This document shows positions 52,519 through 62,895 of a stretch of 64,000 nt of DNA, piece by piece. The translations under genes were made by a program, and so were the position numbers. The stretch's first letter is position 1; each line of letters starts with the position of its first letter. The notes under the pieces are model-generated. The model did no database searches. It saw only the letters and a program-made list of their open reading frames with translations, and was not told the DNA's origin. The DNA comes from Methylobacterium mesophilicum SR1.6/6 (GTDB lineage: Bacteria; Pseudomonadota; Alphaproteobacteria; Rhizobiales; Beijerinckiaceae). Where the stretch lies: assembly GCF_000364445.2 (NCBI RefSeq), contig NZ_CP043538.1, positions 5,723,447 through 5,787,446 of the forward strand, in the 5' to 3' direction.

Positions 52519-53190
52519 TCAGCCTCGCGTCTCCGCCAGAAGCGAACGGTCGAATCCGTCGAGGAGGTCCTGCGGATCGCGGTAGATCGCGACGCAGCCG
52601 GCAGCGGAGAGATCGGATTCTGGAAAGCCGCCGCACAGGAAGCCGATCGTGGGCAGCCCCGCCCGCCCGGCGGCCTCGGCGTCGTAGGGCGTGTCGCCGA
52701 TCGCGTGGATGACGTCGTGCGACCCCTGGTGGAGCTTCTTGAGCGCCGCCTCGAAGATGTCGGGATGCGGCTTCGAGCGGTCCGCATCGTCCGAGCTGGT
52801 CGCCACGTCGATGAGGTCGCCGATCTTCAGGATCCCGGTGTAGTGCTCGACCTCCTGGCGCTTGCCCGACGAAGCGAGTGCGATCTTGAGGCCGGCCGCC
52901 CGCAGGCGCTCGAACAGTGGGCGCACGCCCGGGAACGGTCGCACCTCGGGCAGGTAGGTCCGCTTGAACAGGTCCGAGCGGTAGGCCTCGATTGCCTCGC
53001 CCTCGCGCTCGACGCGCGCCTCCGGGAGGAAAACCGGCATCAGCTCGTCGCCGCCCTTGCCGATCTGCCGCCGGACATCGGCCTGATCGGTCTCGACGCC
53101 GAAATGCGCGAAGGCCTCGACCCAGGCGCGGGCATGGAGGTCGACGCTGTCAAGCAGCGTGCCGTCGATGTCGAAGATTGCCGCGCGCAT
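52519..53190 (-). CDS. HAD-family hydrolase (beta-phosphoglucomutase/phosphatase type)
   Basis: A 223-residue HAD-IA enzyme. Motif I FDIDGTLLDSVDLHARAWVE with Asp8 and Asp10 (numbering by FDIDGT), cap domain at about 17-90, motif II LASSGKR, motif III Lys and motif IV GDTPYDAEAAGRAGLPTIG. Related proteins dephosphorylate small sugar or organic phosphates. ATG 53190 has GCGAGGCAGGG upstream. It lies 195 bases after the minus-strand DUF2934 gene and its terminator, so it is likely transcribed on its own. Confidence 0.9.
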   Translation of the reverse strand: MRAAIFDIDGTLLDSVDLHARAWVEAFAHFGVETDQADVRRQIGKGGDELMPVFLPEARVEREGEAIEAYRSDLFKRTYLPEVRPFPGVRPLFERLRAAGLKIALASSGKRQEVEHYTGILKIGDLIDVATSSDDADRSKPHPDIFEAALKKLHQGSHDVIHAIGDTPYDAEAAGRAGLPTIGFLCGGFPESDLSAAGCVAIYRDPQDLLDGFDRSLLAETRG

Positions 53191-53290
53191 CCCTGCCTCG
53201 CCTCGGCGCGGGACGCCCGCGCCACGGCGGTCAACCGGGCGGCGACCGCGCTGTTCCGCCGTGATGTGTTCCGAGGGGACCGTCAGGGTC

Positions 53291-53336
53291 CGAAAACGCC
53301 AGAAGCCCTCCCCCGGGTGGGGGCGGGCTTCTGGCG
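53291..53336 (-). terminator. Intrinsic terminator for the DUF2934 gene
   Basis: A 12-bp perfect stem (CGCCAGAAGCCC at 53297-53308, complement at 53325-53336) encloses a second C/G-rich stem. On the minus strand it is followed by TTTT (53296-53293). It lies 50 bases downstream of the minus-strand gene ending at 53386. Confidence 0.85.
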
Positions 53337-53385
53337 GCATGCCGGATTTTTTCCGGCGGCGTGGGTGCGCCTGCAGGGCTGCGCG

Positions 53386-53784
53386 TCAGTGCATCGCGGT
53401 CGGCGTACGGGCCGGCTTCGCCTTGGCGGCGAGGCCGGCGGTCACGGCCGCCTTCGACGCCCGGGCGGGCTTCGGTGCGGCCGGCTTGGCGGCAACCTTG
53501 GCGGCGACCTTGGCCGCGGGCTTAGTGGCAGCCTTGGCGGCGGTCGGCGCAGTCGCCGCGACCTTGCCTTCAGGCTTGGCGACGGGCTTGGCGGCGGGCT
53601 TAACGGTCTTCGGGGCCGCAGCCTTCGCAGGGGCCTTGACGGTCTCGCCGGCTGCCAGGATGGCGTTGGCGCGCAGCTCGGCTTCCGCGCGGAGCCAGTG
53701 GGCCGCGGCCTGGCCGTGCCTGCGGCCCTCGTTCTCCCAGATGTAATAGGCGCATTCGCGCACGTGCTGCTCGCTGATCTGCAT
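53386..53784 (-). CDS. DUF2934 domain protein with histone H1-like Ala/Lys/Pro tail
   Basis: A 132-residue basic protein. Residues 1-42 are the DUF2934 domain (HVRECAYYIWENEGRRHGQA, HWLRAEAEL). From about 48 to the end is a low-complexity tail of AAK/PAAK/KPVAK repeats, like eukaryotic H1 and bacterial nucleoid proteins such as AlgP/HctB. DNA binding by the tail and stress regulation are likely but inferred. A strong terminator follows. Confidence 0.8.
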   Translation of the reverse strand: MQISEQHVRECAYYIWENEGRRHGQAAAHWLRAEAELRANAILAAGETVKAPAKAAAPKTVKPAAKPVAKPEGKVAATAPTAAKAATKPAAKVAAKVAAKPAAPKPARASKAAVTAGLAAKAKPARTPTAMH

Positions 53785-53904
53785 GCGGTCGATCTCCTGT
53801 CCGTCCCGGCTGAGAGGATCAGAGGACAGGGTTAAGGGTCGGTTAACCTCGTCGGCGTGCTGCGCGGACGCCTGTCCTGCGGCCGCCGGCGTCGCCCGCC
53901 GTGC

Positions 53905-54384
53905 CTATTGCGGGATGCCCAGCACCCGGCGCGCCTCGGTCAGCAGCACCGCGTGCCGCGCCGATGCCGGGCCGTGGTCCGGCACCGCGCGGCCGGCACG
54001 GGCGATGAGATCCTGGAAGCGCTTCCGGTCCAGGGCGCGCTGGCCGATGCTCGCCAGCACGGCGCCCAGCACGGTGCGGACGGCCTCGGCGCGCTCTTCG
54101 GCGACCGCCACGGCCTCCGCGGCCGCCGGGCCGGGGCCGGCTGCGTCGCGCCCGGCGGCCTGGGCCGCCGCCTGTGCCCGCGCGTCATCGCGCTCAGCCG
54201 CGAGGCGCCGCTCCTCCCGCCACGCGCTGTCGTGCTGATGCGTCCGCAGAGCCAGCAACACCCTCAGTGAGGCCGCCTCGGCACGGGCCTCCTCAAGCTT
54301 GGCCTGGGTCTCGCGCAGGTCGTTCAACAGGTTCGGCGCGAGCGTCTCGTCCGCAGTCACGTCCGGCTCCTCCACCTCGGTCAC
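53905..54384 (-). CDS. Hypothetical coiled-coil protein
   Basis: A 159-residue soluble protein. Residues about 20-105 are a long helix rich in Ala, Glu, Arg (LLNDLRETQAKLEEARAEAA, WREERRLAAERDDARAQAAA), probably a coiled coil; the C-terminal 40 residues are a small globular end (HAVLLTEARRVLGIPQ). No family recognised. It is divergent from the NifU-like gene and 120 bases from the DUF2934 gene. Confidence 0.6.
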   Translation of the reverse strand: MTEVEEPDVTADETLAPNLLNDLRETQAKLEEARAEAASLRVLLALRTHQHDSAWREERRLAAERDDARAQAAAQAAGRDAAGPGPAAAEAVAVAEERAEAVRTVLGAVLASIGQRALDRKRFQDLIARAGRAVPDHGPASARHAVLLTEARRVLGIPQ

Positions 54385-54542
54385 GCCCGTCCTGTCGCGC
54401 CCGCCGCCGAATGTCTACTCCGCCCCCCTCTGCGCGGACTGAGCCCAGGTTGAGAAAATCCGGTTGCCGGTCCACATGGAAGGCGGCGCCGCGCGGCGCC
54501 TGTCCCGGCCGGCCTTGAACCGGCGCAGCGGAGTTGCCCAGC

Positions 54543-55109
54543 ATGTTCATCCAGACCGAAGCCACGCCGAACCCGGCGACCCTGAAGTTCCTGCCCGGAC
54601 GCGTGGTGCTGCCCGAATCCACCTTCGAGGCCCGCGACGCCGAGGCTGCCGGCCGCTCGCCCCTCGCCTCCGCGCTGTTCGCCGTCCCGGGCGTTTCCGG
54701 CGTCTATTTCGGGCACGACTTCATCTCGGTGACGAAGGCCGAGGACGGCTCCGAGTGGGCCCAGGTGAAGCCGGCCGTGCTCGGCGCCATCATGGAGCAT
54801 TTCCAGTCCGGTGCGCCGGTCATGGCCGAGGGGGCCGACGACGACATAGAGCCGGGCGACGAGTTCTACGACGAGGCTGACCACGACACCGTGGTAACCA
54901 TCAAGGACCTGCTCGAGACGCGGGTGCGCCCGGCGGTCGCGGGCGACGGCGGCGACATCACCTTCCGCGGCTACAAGGAAGGCGTGGTCTACCTGGAGAT
55001 GAAGGGCGCCTGCTCGGGCTGCCCCTCCTCCACGGCGACGCTGCGGCACGGCGTGCAGAACCTGTTCCGGCATTTCCTGCCGGAAGTCCGGGAAGTCCAG
55101 GCTATCTGA
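54543..55109 (+). CDS. NifU/NfuA-type iron-sulfur scaffold protein
   Basis: A 188-residue Fe-S carrier. The N-terminal Nfu_N domain starts MFIQTEATPNPATLKFLPGR and runs to about 90; the C-terminal NifU-like domain has the cluster-binding motif CSGCPSST (about 157-164) after DGGDITFRGYKEGVVYLEMK. It delivers 4Fe-4S clusters to apo-proteins; the radical-SAM enzyme MiaB at 59896 is one possible client. ATG 54543 is the conserved start. It stands before the tsaB block, as in related genomes. Confidence 0.93.
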   Translation: MFIQTEATPNPATLKFLPGRVVLPESTFEARDAEAAGRSPLASALFAVPGVSGVYFGHDFISVTKAEDGSEWAQVKPAVLGAIMEHFQSGAPVMAEGADDDIEPGDEFYDEADHDTVVTIKDLLETRVRPAVAGDGGDITFRGYKEGVVYLEMKGACSGCPSSTATLRHGVQNLFRHFLPEVREVQAI

Positions 55110-55763
55110 GCGCCGGTACAGGATCACCGGATCGACCCCGGGGGCGCGGTCCCCGGGTGGCAGGATGCTGGCGCCCGTCATCAGGAAGGATGGCCCAGCA
55201 ACGCCCTCGATTTTTGTCACGTATCAATCAATCAGGCGTGAATCTGCGATTTCCGATCGAAGAAGCCTCGATACCGGATCGGACCCAGCCGAAGCTCAGT
55301 TCCGGGATGGCGTGTTCACCGATCTTGTCGCCGGTCGTTACCGGCGGGATCTTCAGGCTTGCGGCTTGACGGAAAGTTTTGGCGCCACCTTCGTGGTGCA
55401 TCCATTCCGGAGATCCGCATGGGCCTGTTCGCGCACGGCAATTCTCACGAGGAAGGCGCCGGCGCCGCGGGACCCAGGTGCTGGCCTTTGCCTCCGCGCT
55501 GTCACGGCAATCCATCCGACCGGCTGAGCGACGAGGTGCACCGCTTCCTCGACGCCGTGCGTGCGGAATGAGCGCGGGCTGAACGCGGTCGAGTCGCAGG
55601 GGATAACCGGCGCAAGCCGGCAACACTCCACCGCTGATGAGCCTGCCCCGGCCGCCCCGCCGCTGACGAGCCGGTCGAATTGCTTTAACGCTCAAGACTC
55701 TTCGCGTCCTCCGGGGACGTTCAGGAGGCGACGGCCGGTCCGGACCGGCTTGCGGGAGTGGTC
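55110..55763. other. Intergenic region with at most one doubtful small gene
   Basis: About 650 bases. A plus-strand frame at 55419-55571 (50 codons, GGAG seven bases upstream of its ATG) ends SDRLSDEVHRFLDAVRAE, which looks like a protein C-terminus. Its middle is Cys/Pro-rich, suggesting a broken or misread gene. Nothing else is supported. The right end carries the tsaB promoter. Confidence 0.4.
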
Positions 55764-56438
55764 GTGCGTATCCTTGCCATCGACACAGCGCTGGACACCT
55801 GCGCCGCCTGCGTCCTTGCGGAGGATGACGAGGCGCCGATCTCCGACGAGTCGCTGCCTATGGCGCGGGGACATGCCGAGTCCCTGCTGCCGCTGATCGA
55901 GCGGGTGATCGCTCGGGTCGAGGGCGGCTTCGACGCCATCGACCGCGTCGCCGTCACGGTGGGGCCGGGGAGCTATACGGGCCTGCGGGTGGGCCTGTCG
56001 GCCGCCCGCGCCATCGGGCTCGCCACGGGCAAGCCGGTGGTCGGTGTCGGCACGCTCTCGGCGCTGCTGGCGCCCCTTCTGGCCGACACCGTCGAAGGCA
56101 CGATCGCCGCGGCGATCGACGCCCGGCACGGAGCGGTCTACGCGCAGGCCCTCGGTTCCGGCGAAGGCCTCGCGCCCGCCCATCTGGCCATCGCGGACGC
56201 CGCCGACCATCTGGGGAGCGGGCCCATCGTGTTGACCGGCTCCGGGGCGCCGTTGCTGGCGGCGGCGCTGGCCGAGCGCGGTGTCGAAGCCCGCGTCGCA
56301 GGCGTGGCCGGACCGGACATCGCCTCCGTCGCGTCCCTCGGTCTGCTCGCCGATCCGGCCCAGGCCCTGCCGCGACCCCTCTACCTGCGCGGCCCCGATG
56401 CGCGGCCCCAGGACCATGCGCGGATTGCCCGGCGATGA
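55764..56438 (+). CDS. tsaB: tRNA threonylcarbamoyladenosine biosynthesis protein TsaB
   Basis: A 224-residue ASKHA-fold protein needed with TsaD and TsaE for t6A37 in ANN-decoding tRNAs. The start ILAIDTALDTCAACVLAE and the motif VGPGSYTGLRVGLSAARAIG (about 68-87) are characteristic; it lacks the TsaD metal-binding histidines as expected. GTG 55764 has GGGAG five bases upstream; GTG 55758 is an alternative. It overlaps rimI by four bases. Confidence 0.93.
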   Translation: MRILAIDTALDTCAACVLAEDDEAPISDESLPMARGHAESLLPLIERVIARVEGGFDAIDRVAVTVGPGSYTGLRVGLSAARAIGLATGKPVVGVGTLSALLAPLLADTVEGTIAAAIDARHGAVYAQALGSGEGLAPAHLAIADAADHLGSGPIVLTGSGAPLLAAALAERGVEARVAGVAGPDIASVASLGLLADPAQALPRPLYLRGPDARPQDHARIARR

Positions 56439-56950
56439 CGCGGCCGATCCCGTTCTGGCCCTTCGACTGGTGGTTCGCGTGGTGGGATGCCCTCACGCCC
56501 GAGCCCTACGTCGCGCCCCTGACCGACGCATCGCAGGCCCCTGCCCTCGCCCGCCTCCACGCCACCGCCTTCGCGCGGCCCTGGGACGCGCACGAGTTCG
56601 AGCGGATGCTGTGCGAGCGCTCGATGCAGGCGCACGCCCTGTGGCGGGCCGGCACGCTTCAGGGTTTCGTGCTCTCGCGCCGGGCCGCGGACGAGGCCGA
56701 GATCCTGACCGTGGTGCTGTCCCCTGCGCTCCGGGGCGGCGGCCATAGCCGCAAGCTCCTGCGGGAGCACCTGTCGAGCCTCGCCCTCGCCGGGATCGCC
56801 CGGGTGCACCTGGAGGTCGATGAGGGCAATGCTCCGGCCCTCAAGCTCTACGCCCGCCACGGCTTCCGGCAGGTGGGCGCGCGCACCGGCTATTACCTCA
56901 AGGCCGACGGCAGCCGGGCGACCGCGCTGACGATGAGCGCCGACCTGTAG
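56435..56950 (+). CDS. rimI: Ribosomal protein S18-alanine N-acetyltransferase
   Basis: A GNAT enzyme of 171 residues. The acetyl-CoA-binding segment is EILTVVLSPALRGGGHSRKL (about 89-108), followed by VHLEVDEGNAPALKLYARHG, both close to RimI. The N-terminal 25 residues (FWPFDWWFAWWDAL) are unusually tryptophan-rich. It overlaps tsaB by four bases and plsC starts four bases after its stop; the tsaB-rimI pairing is conserved. Confidence 0.9.
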   Translation: MTRPIPFWPFDWWFAWWDALTPEPYVAPLTDASQAPALARLHATAFARPWDAHEFERMLCERSMQAHALWRAGTLQGFVLSRRAADEAEILTVVLSPALRGGGHSRKLLREHLSSLALAGIARVHLEVDEGNAPALKLYARHGFRQVGARTGYYLKADGSRATALTMSADL

Positions 56951-56954
56951 CGCC

Positions 56955-57824
56955 GTGAGCCGCTTCGGCATCGCTTGGCGCGTCGCGGCCCTCGCCCTCG
57001 CCTTGGCGATCCTGGGTCCGCCGCACTGGATTGCCCTGCGGCTCCTCGGCCGCCGCGCGAGCCTCGCCCCGGTCCTGTTCCATCGGGTGTTCCTGCGCCT
57101 GTTCTCGGTGCGGGTGACGCAGAGCGGCACGCCGCCCGCCTTCGGCGAGGCGGCCCTCGTACTCGCCAACCACGTGTCCTGGCTGGACATCATCGCGATC
57201 GGTTCCCTGCGACCGCTGTCCTTCGTGGCGAAGTCGGAGATCGCCGGCTGGCCGGTGATCAGCACCCTCGCGGGACTGCAGCGCACGCTCTACATCGACC
57301 GGCAGCGGCGCGGGGCGACAGCCGCGGTGAGCACCGCGATGGGGCATCGCCTTGCCGAGGGCGAGCTGGTGGTGTTGTTCGCCGAGGGCACGACTGGCGA
57401 TGGCACGCGGCTCTTGCCGTTCCGCTCCTCCCTGGTCGGCGCCGCGCGGGCCGCCCTGCAGGCCGAGGCCGGGCGCGGCCGGATTCGCCTGCAGCCGCTG
57501 GCCATCGCCTATCCCCGGCGCAACGGCCTGCCGGCGACGCGGGCCGAGCGCGCCGAGATCGCCTGGTTCGGGGACACGGAGCTGGCCCCGCACCTCGCCG
57601 CCTTCGTGCAGGAAGGGCCGGTCGACGTGCACGTGGTCTGGGGTGCGCCGATCGTCTTCGAGGCCAGCACCGACCGCAAGGCTGCCACGGCCGCCGCAGA
57701 GGCCGAGGTCCGCCGCACCCTGCAGATTCTACGCACCGGACGCGGCGGGGATGAGCCCGGGGAGGAGGCCCCGGCCGAACCAGCCGGCCTGGGCCTGCAC
57801 GGCCCTGAGATCGCGGCGGTCTGA
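56955..57824 (+). CDS. plsC: 1-acyl-sn-glycerol-3-phosphate acyltransferase
   Basis: Makes phosphatidic acid from lysophosphatidate at the inner membrane. A 289-residue protein with an N-terminal TM helix (about 8-28), the catalytic motif NHVSWLD (about 73-79; His-x4-Asp) and motif III FAEGTTGDG (near 144). It is longer at the C-terminus than typical PlsC by about 40 residues of Ala/Glu/Arg. Start is a GTG four bases after the rimI stop. Confidence 0.9.
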   Translation: MSRFGIAWRVAALALALAILGPPHWIALRLLGRRASLAPVLFHRVFLRLFSVRVTQSGTPPAFGEAALVLANHVSWLDIIAIGSLRPLSFVAKSEIAGWPVISTLAGLQRTLYIDRQRRGATAAVSTAMGHRLAEGELVVLFAEGTTGDGTRLLPFRSSLVGAARAALQAEAGRGRIRLQPLAIAYPRRNGLPATRAERAEIAWFGDTELAPHLAAFVQEGPVDVHVVWGAPIVFEASTDRKAATAAAEAEVRRTLQILRTGRGGDEPGEEAPAEPAGLGLHGPEIAAV

Positions 57825-57989
57825 GCACGGGCAAGGGGACGCACCCGGCACCCGAACGATCAGATCTTCATCGGAAAATGATCCATAGAAGAGACCGCGA
57901 GAATACATGATGCAGCGCATTGAGCGGGCTGAACCTCTCTGGTAGCTAGGCCGCAACCCGTAACAGTCGGGATTTGTGGAGGACGCCCG

Positions 57990-59729
<1,740 letters not shown>

Positions 59730-59762
59730 GGCCGGCGGCGGAAGCCTCCGCACCGCACCTGC

Positions 59763-59794
59763 ACCGGCCGCCTTCGGGCGGCCGGTCGTGTTTT
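59763..59794 (+). terminator. Intrinsic terminator after the lactate permease gene
   Basis: A 10-bp perfect stem ACCGGCCGCC (59763-59772) / GGCGGCCGGT (59777-59786) with a TTCG tetraloop, followed by CGTGTTTT. It begins 34 bases after the permease stop. Confidence 0.9.
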
Positions 59795-59895
59795 GGCGCC
59801 GCGACGGGCCGCACGATCCGTGCTACAGGCCCCCGCCAGCCCCTTCCCACGGGCGGGCGCGAGAACGTGAGCGGATTGGTTCGGGACGGCACGCG

Positions 59896-61233
59896 TTGAA
59901 GAAGGCTTTCGTCAAATCCTACGGTTGCCAAATGAACGCCTACGACGCGGCCCGCATGGCCGACGTCCTCGGCGCTGAGGGCTATGGGGCGACCGACTCG
60001 GTCGAGGATGCCGATGTGGTGATCCTCAACACCTGCCACATCCGCGAGAAGGCCGCCGAGAAGGTCTATTCGGAACTCGGTCGCCTGCGAGTCCTGAAGG
60101 GCGAGCGGAAGGCGCAGGGCCTCGACACCCGCATCGTCGTGGCCGGCTGCGTTGCCCAGGCCGAGGGCGCCGAGATTCAAGCGCGCCAACCTGCGGTCGA
60201 CGTGGTGGTCGGTCCGCAGAGCTATCACCGCCTGCCCGACCTCCTGGCCCGCTCCCGCGAGCGGCGCGTCGTCGACACCGAATTCCCGATCGAGGACAAA
60301 TTCGACCACCTGCCCCGTCGCCGGACCCTCGGGACCTCCGCCTTCCTGACGGTGCAGGAGGGCTGCGATAAGTTCTGCGCTTTCTGCGTGGTGCCTTACA
60401 CGAGGGGGGCCGAAGTCTCGCGGTCGGTCGGGGCGGTGCTGGCCGAGGCGGAGCGGCTCGCCGAGGGCGGCGTGCGCGAGATCACGCTGATCGGCCAGAA
60501 CGTCAACGCCTATCACGGTGCCGGTGCCGACGACGCGCCGGTCGGCCTCGCCGAGCTGGTTCGCGCGGTGGCGCGGATTCCCGGGATCGTGCGGATTCGC
60601 TACACGACCAGCCACCCGAACGATTTCGACGACGCGCTGATCCGGGCCCATGCCGAGGTGCCGGCCCTGATGCCCTACCTGCACCTCCCCGTGCAGTCGG
60701 GCTCGGACCGGATCCTGGCCGCCATGAACCGGAAGCACACCGGCGACCAGTACCGACAACTGATCGACCGGGTGCGCGCGGCGCGGCCCGACATCGCCCT
60801 GTCCTCCGACTTCATCGTCGGCTTCCCCGGCGAGACCGACGCGGATTTCGCCGAGACCCTGCGGATCGTGCGCGACGTCGGCTTCGAAAGTGCCTTCTCG
60901 TTCAAGTACAGCCCCCGTCCCGGCACGCCGGCCGCGGATCGCGCGGACCACGTGCCCGAGGCCGTGATGGCGGCGCGGCTGGCGGAGCTGCAGGCGCTCC
61001 TCGACAGCCAGCGCCACGCCTACCAGCGGGCGGCCGAGGGCCGGATTTTCGATGTCCTGGTCGAGAAGCCCGGACGGCATCCGGGGCAGGTCGCGGGCAA
61101 GACGCCGCACTTGCTCGCCGTCCAGTTCGACGCCGCGCCTCACCATATAGGCAACGTGGTGCCGGTGCGGATCACCGAGGCCGGCGCCAACAGCCTGTTC
61201 GGGCGGCTCGTTTCGGAGGCTGCGGCGGCGTGA
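59896..61233 (+). CDS. miaB: tRNA-2-methylthio-N6-dimethylallyladenosine synthase
   Basis: Radical-SAM methylthiotransferase of 445 residues that modifies i6A37 in tRNAs. N-terminal UPF0004 domain with its cluster cysteines in [15 protein letters not shown] and VAGCVAQ; radical-SAM motif [15 protein letters not shown] (CxxxCxxC); C-terminal TRAM domain ending LFGRLV. A TTG at 59896 gives the canonical [14 protein letters not shown] start; upstream in-frame sequence is the permease terminator region and is not coding. Confidence 0.95.
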   Translation: MKKAFVKSYGCQMNAYDAARMADVLGAEGYGATDSVEDADVVILNTCHIREKAAEKVYSELGRLRVLKGERKAQGLDTRIVVAGCVAQAEGAEIQARQPAVDVVVGPQSYHRLPDLLARSRERRVVDTEFPIEDKFDHLPRRRTLGTSAFLTVQEGCDKFCAFCVVPYTRGAEVSRSVGAVLAEAERLAEGGVREITLIGQNVNAYHGAGADDAPVGLAELVRAVARIPGIVRIRYTTSHPNDFDDALIRAHAEVPALMPYLHLPVQSGSDRILAAMNRKHTGDQYRQLIDRVRAARPDIALSSDFIVGFPGETDADFAETLRIVRDVGFESAFSFKYSPRPGTPAADRADHVPEAVMAARLAELQALLDSQRHAYQRAAEGRIFDVLVEKPGRHPGQVAGKTPHLLAVQFDAAPHHIGNVVPVRITEAGANSLFGRLVSEAAAA

Positions 61234-61270
61234 GGATGTGGGCGGTCGGGATGGCGGCGAGGATCACGGC

Positions 61271-62377
61271 TTGAGCGCATCGGACGGTGGGGGCGCGCGC
61301 GGCGCCCTGCGAGGTCGCGGCCCGGCGGCGCGGCCGCCCGGATCGGACGAGGCGGTCGAGGTGCCTCTGACCTTCGACGACAACCGCCTCGCGAGCCTCG
61401 TCTTCGGCCAGTACGACCAGAATGTCGCCCATATCGAGCGCCGGCTCGACGTCACCGCGACGGCACTGGGCAATCATCTCGTCATCAAAGGCCCGGCCGA
61501 CGCCGCGGAGACGGCGCGGCGCGTGTTCCAGAAGCTCTACGCGCGGGTGCGCACCGGCGGAAGCACGCTGACGCTCGGCGACGTCGACGGTGCCATCCGC
61601 GAGGCTTCCGCGCAGGCGACCCTGTTCCCGGCCGAGGTCATCGCGGCCGAGGCCGACAAGCCGCATTTCGAGCAGATCGCCACCCGGAAGCGCGGAGCCG
61701 TGCGGGCGCGCAACCCGGCGCAGGACGAGTACATCAAGCTCCTGCGCACCAACGAGCTGGTCTTCGCCGAGGGGCCGGCCGGCACCGGCAAGACCTGGCT
61801 CGCCGTGGGTCATGCCGTGTCGCTGCTGGAGCAGGGCCACGCCGAGCGGCTGATCCTGTCCCGGCCCGCGGTGGAGGCCGGCGAGCGGCTGGGCTTCCTG
61901 CCGGGCGACATGCGTGAGAAGGTCGATCCCTACCTGCGGCCGATCTACGACGCCCTCTACGACTTCATGGAGGCGCGCCACGTCGACCGCGGTCTGCAGA
62001 CCGGCACGATCGAGATCGCGCCGCTGGCCTTCATGCGCGGCCGGACCCTGACCAATGCCGTGGTGCTCCTCGACGAGGCGCAGAACACGACCTCCATGCA
62101 GATGAAGATGTTCCTCACGCGCCTGGGCGAGGGCTCGCGGATGATCATCACGGGCGATCCGAGCCAGATCGACCTGCCGCCCGGTCAAAAATCCGGTCTC
62201 GTCGAGGCCGTCAGCGTGCTGGAGGGCGTCGAGGGGATCGGCCATGTCCGGTTCAAGGATGTCGACGTGGTGCGCCACGACCTCGTCCGCCGGATCGTCA
62301 CCGCCTACGAGCGCGCTGCCCACGGCGTCAGCGAGGCCGACCGGAATCCGAACCCCAGGCGCCGGCCGCTGGTGTGA
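61271..62377 (+). CDS. PhoH-family ATPase (YbeZ type)
   Basis: A P-loop ATPase of about 368 residues with Walker [14 protein letters not shown] (about 171-183), Walker [12 protein letters not shown] and the segment [13 protein letters not shown]. An N-terminal KH-like region (about 30-100) fits the YbeZ subgroup, which works with the endoribonuclease YbeY in rRNA processing; ybeY follows directly. The start is uncertain: TTG 61271 is preceded by GAGGATC, and a GTG at 61238 is also possible. The C-terminal tail is Arg/Pro-rich. Confidence 0.9.
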   Translation: MSASDGGGARGALRGRGPAARPPGSDEAVEVPLTFDDNRLASLVFGQYDQNVAHIERRLDVTATALGNHLVIKGPADAAETARRVFQKLYARVRTGGSTLTLGDVDGAIREASAQATLFPAEVIAAEADKPHFEQIATRKRGAVRARNPAQDEYIKLLRTNELVFAEGPAGTGKTWLAVGHAVSLLEQGHAERLILSRPAVEAGERLGFLPGDMREKVDPYLRPIYDALYDFMEARHVDRGLQTGTIEIAPLAFMRGRTLTNAVVLLDEAQNTTSMQMKMFLTRLGEGSRMIITGDPSQIDLPPGQKSGLVEAVSVLEGVEGIGHVRFKDVDVVRHDLVRRIVTAYERAAHGVSEADRNPNPRRRPLV

Positions 62378-62379
62378 TC

Positions 62380-62859
62380 ATGCCGCATGAGATCGATCTC
62401 GCCGTCGAGGACGAGCGCTGGGAGACCGCGATCCCGGATCTCGAATCGCTCGTGATCCGCGCCGTGGAGGCCGGGCTGGCCATCGTCCCCGAAAACCCGG
62501 CGGGCCCCGTCGCGGTCAGCATCGTCCTGACGGACGACGCCGCCGTCCGGGAGCTGAACCGGACATGGCGCGGCAAGGACAAGCCGACCAACGTCCTCTC
62601 ATTCCCGGCGGCCTCTCAGCCTAGGCATCTCGAAGCCGCGACGCCGCTTGGCGACGTGGTCCTTGCTTACGAGACCCTGGTGCGCGAGAGTGCGGAGCAG
62701 TCGAAGCCGCTCCAGAATCACCTCGCGCACCTCCTCGTCCATGGCACCCTGCATTGTCTCGGTCAGGACCACGAGATCGGCGAGGCCGAGGCCGATGCCA
62801 TGGAAGCCCTTGAGGTCGCGGCCCTTGCGACCCTCGGCATCCCGGACCCCTACGCCTGA
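62380..62859 (+). CDS. ybeY: Endoribonuclease YbeY
   Basis: A zinc-dependent endoribonuclease for 16S rRNA 3' maturation and ribosome quality control, 159 residues. The metal site is [12 protein letters not shown] (His-x3-His-x5-His, near 121-132) and the conserved [18 protein letters not shown] region is present. ATG 62380 starts three bases after the phoH stop; the overlapping GTG 62374 would add two residues. It sits between phoH and corC as in most proteobacteria. Confidence 0.95.
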   Translation: MPHEIDLAVEDERWETAIPDLESLVIRAVEAGLAIVPENPAGPVAVSIVLTDDAAVRELNRTWRGKDKPTNVLSFPAASQPRHLEAATPLGDVVLAYETLVRESAEQSKPLQNHLAHLLVHGTLHCLGQDHEIGEAEADAMEALEVAALATLGIPDPYA

Positions 62860-62895
62860 GCGCACGACGCCCGAACGCTCCCAGATCAGAGAGAC

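Noticed and set aside
53341..53784. Tandem DNA repeat array
   Set aside because: The repetitive look comes from the Ala/Lys/Pro codons of the DUF2934 protein tail, not from a noncoding satellite.
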